Shown here piece after piece: positions 4,451 through 5,148 of a stretch of 5,148 nt of DNA (positions are counted from its first letter, which is position 1; every line of letters begins with the position of its first letter). Origin of the DNA: Alphaproteobacteria bacterium (GTDB lineage Bacteria; Pseudomonadota; Alphaproteobacteria; Micavibrionales; UBA1664); contig JAUHXB010000112.1 of the NCBI GenBank assembly GCA_030427215.1, positions 1 through 5,148 of the forward strand, written 5' to 3'. Position numbers and translations under genes: made by a program. The notes beneath the pieces were generated by a model, which was given only the letters and a program-made list of their open reading frames with translations, was not told the origin of the DNA and made no database searches.

Positions 4451-5148
4451 TCTTTATCCAAATCAGGGAATTTGACTTTTAAACCGGCGGGTGGTTTTGC
4501 AAATTCGGCATAGGCCGATCCGCCACGTTTCACCAATTCAACAAAATCAAATCGTGAACCATCGGGCATTTCCCATCCTGACGATCCAGGGGCCAAACAA
4601 AATTCACCGTCTTGAACGCTGAAAATGCCTTCGCCAATTGTTACATATTGAATACGGCCATTCACCATAACGGTGCGGCGTTCGCCCTTATATTTTTCAA
4701 TATCTTTCACAGGAACAGTTGTTTTAAGGTTACCGTATCCGTCATTATAAACGATTGTATGGGTTGGAAAATCATCGGGAACGGCATCAAAACCATCATC
4801 GCCTAAAATTGACCAATCTTCGCGCATGACCGCACCCAAAATTTTAGGGTAATTATCACGAGAGCGGAATTGTGTTTTGTCGTTGTCGACCTTCACAATA
4901 TTAATTTGTTCGGCAAATGGTTTTAACAATGTCGCGCTAAATCCGCTATTCACCGTGATAACCTGAACACCATTTTTTAATTTCAAATATATAAATGGTT
5001 CACCCGCATTTTTTTGACGGGCCGTTAAATCATCCTTACGCGGGGCAACGTTATTATAAATAATAAGGTCGGATCCTAATGGTGAATTAATCGCCAGTTG
5101 CGCGGTTAGAAATGCGTTTTCGACGCTGCTAAAGGCTCTCACTGGTGT
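4447..5148 (-). CDS. SAM hydroxide adenosyltransferase-like protein (DUF62 family), C-terminal part (partial)
   Basis: The frame is open to the right edge with no upstream stop, so the 5' end is missing. The first in-window candidate start (GTG at 5142) has only two codons before it and is probably internal. The 233 visible residues resemble the family that hydrolyses or adenosylates S-adenosylmethionine (SAM hydrolase, chlorinase and fluorinase relatives). Supporting segments are GVQVITVNSGFSATLL (58-73, counted from 5142), VYNDGYGNLKTTV (131-143), which matches the DxFGN-type motif contacting the adenosine/methionine moiety in characterised members, APGSSGW (184-190) and RGGSAYAEF (206-214), the usual C-terminal signature order. 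The QFRSRDNYPKILG segment (91-103) looks conserved. The N-terminal part with the first Asp-rich motif is outside the window. The assignment rests on motif memory and is moderate. A terminator follows the stop. Confidence 0.6.
   Translation of the reverse strand, partial: TPVRAFSSVENAFLTAQLAINSPLGSDLIIYNNVAPRKDDLTARQKNAGEPFIYLKLKNGVQVITVNSGFSATLLKPFAEQINIVKVDNDKTQFRSRDNYPKILGAVMREDWSILGDDGFDAVPDDFPTHTIVYNDGYGNLKTTVPVKDIEKYKGERRTVMVNGRIQYVTIGEGIFSVQDGEFCLAPGSSGWEMPDGSRFDFVELVKRGGSAYAEFAKPPAGLKVKFPDLDKD

Overview
The window looks like chromosomal DNA of an AT-rich Alphaproteobacterium. This rests on three things: the long-type SerA N-terminus, a long-chain polyprenyl diphosphate synthase divergent from a COG4123-type tRNA-methyltransferase-like gene (an arrangement I recall from alphaproteobacterial genomes), and bacterial-type tRNA and terminator architecture. 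The assignment is an inference; no rRNA or other decisive marker is present. No mobile element, CRISPR array or phage gene was seen.

Layout, left to right. (1) 1-665, minus strand: the first 221 codons of serA (3-phosphoglycerate dehydrogenase), cut by the window edge, with a strong Shine-Dalgarno. (2) 755-1288, minus: an unrecognised gene upstream of serA and separated from it by a small hairpin. (3) 1290-1444, minus: a complete transcription attenuator. It has a 25-30 codon leader peptide crowded with Leu, Val and Ile codons, an antiterminator hairpin and an intrinsic terminator, all just ahead of the unknown gene and serA. (4) 1559-1960, plus: a small unrecognised gene transcribed away from the attenuator. 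(5) 1966-2034: a GC-rich, hairpin-forming patch between two convergent genes. (6) 2035-3033, minus: an IspB-type polyprenyl diphosphate synthase. (7) 3078-3181: a large imperfect palindrome made of eight CGCAAWG-like heptamers placed symmetrically between the divergent ispB and methyltransferase genes. (8) 3206-3925, plus: a TrmN6/YfiC-like SAM-dependent methyltransferase. (9) 3928-4001, minus: tRNA-Gly(UCC) with encoded CCA. (10) 4094-4450, plus: a small unrecognised gene whose 3' end contains a terminator hairpin and whose stop codon overlaps that of the next gene. (11) 4447-5148, minus: the C-terminal part of a protein resembling the SAM hydroxide adenosyltransferase (DUF62) family, cut by the right edge.

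The most notable signal is the attenuator. In well-studied bacteria such leaders precede ilv or leu operons. Here the next genes are an uncharacterised ORF and then serA. This suggests either that branched-chain amino acid supply controls an unknown gene (and possibly serine synthesis), or that an ilv/leu leader has been left behind by rearrangement. Most other genes look like independent housekeeping units; three small proteins remain unidentified.
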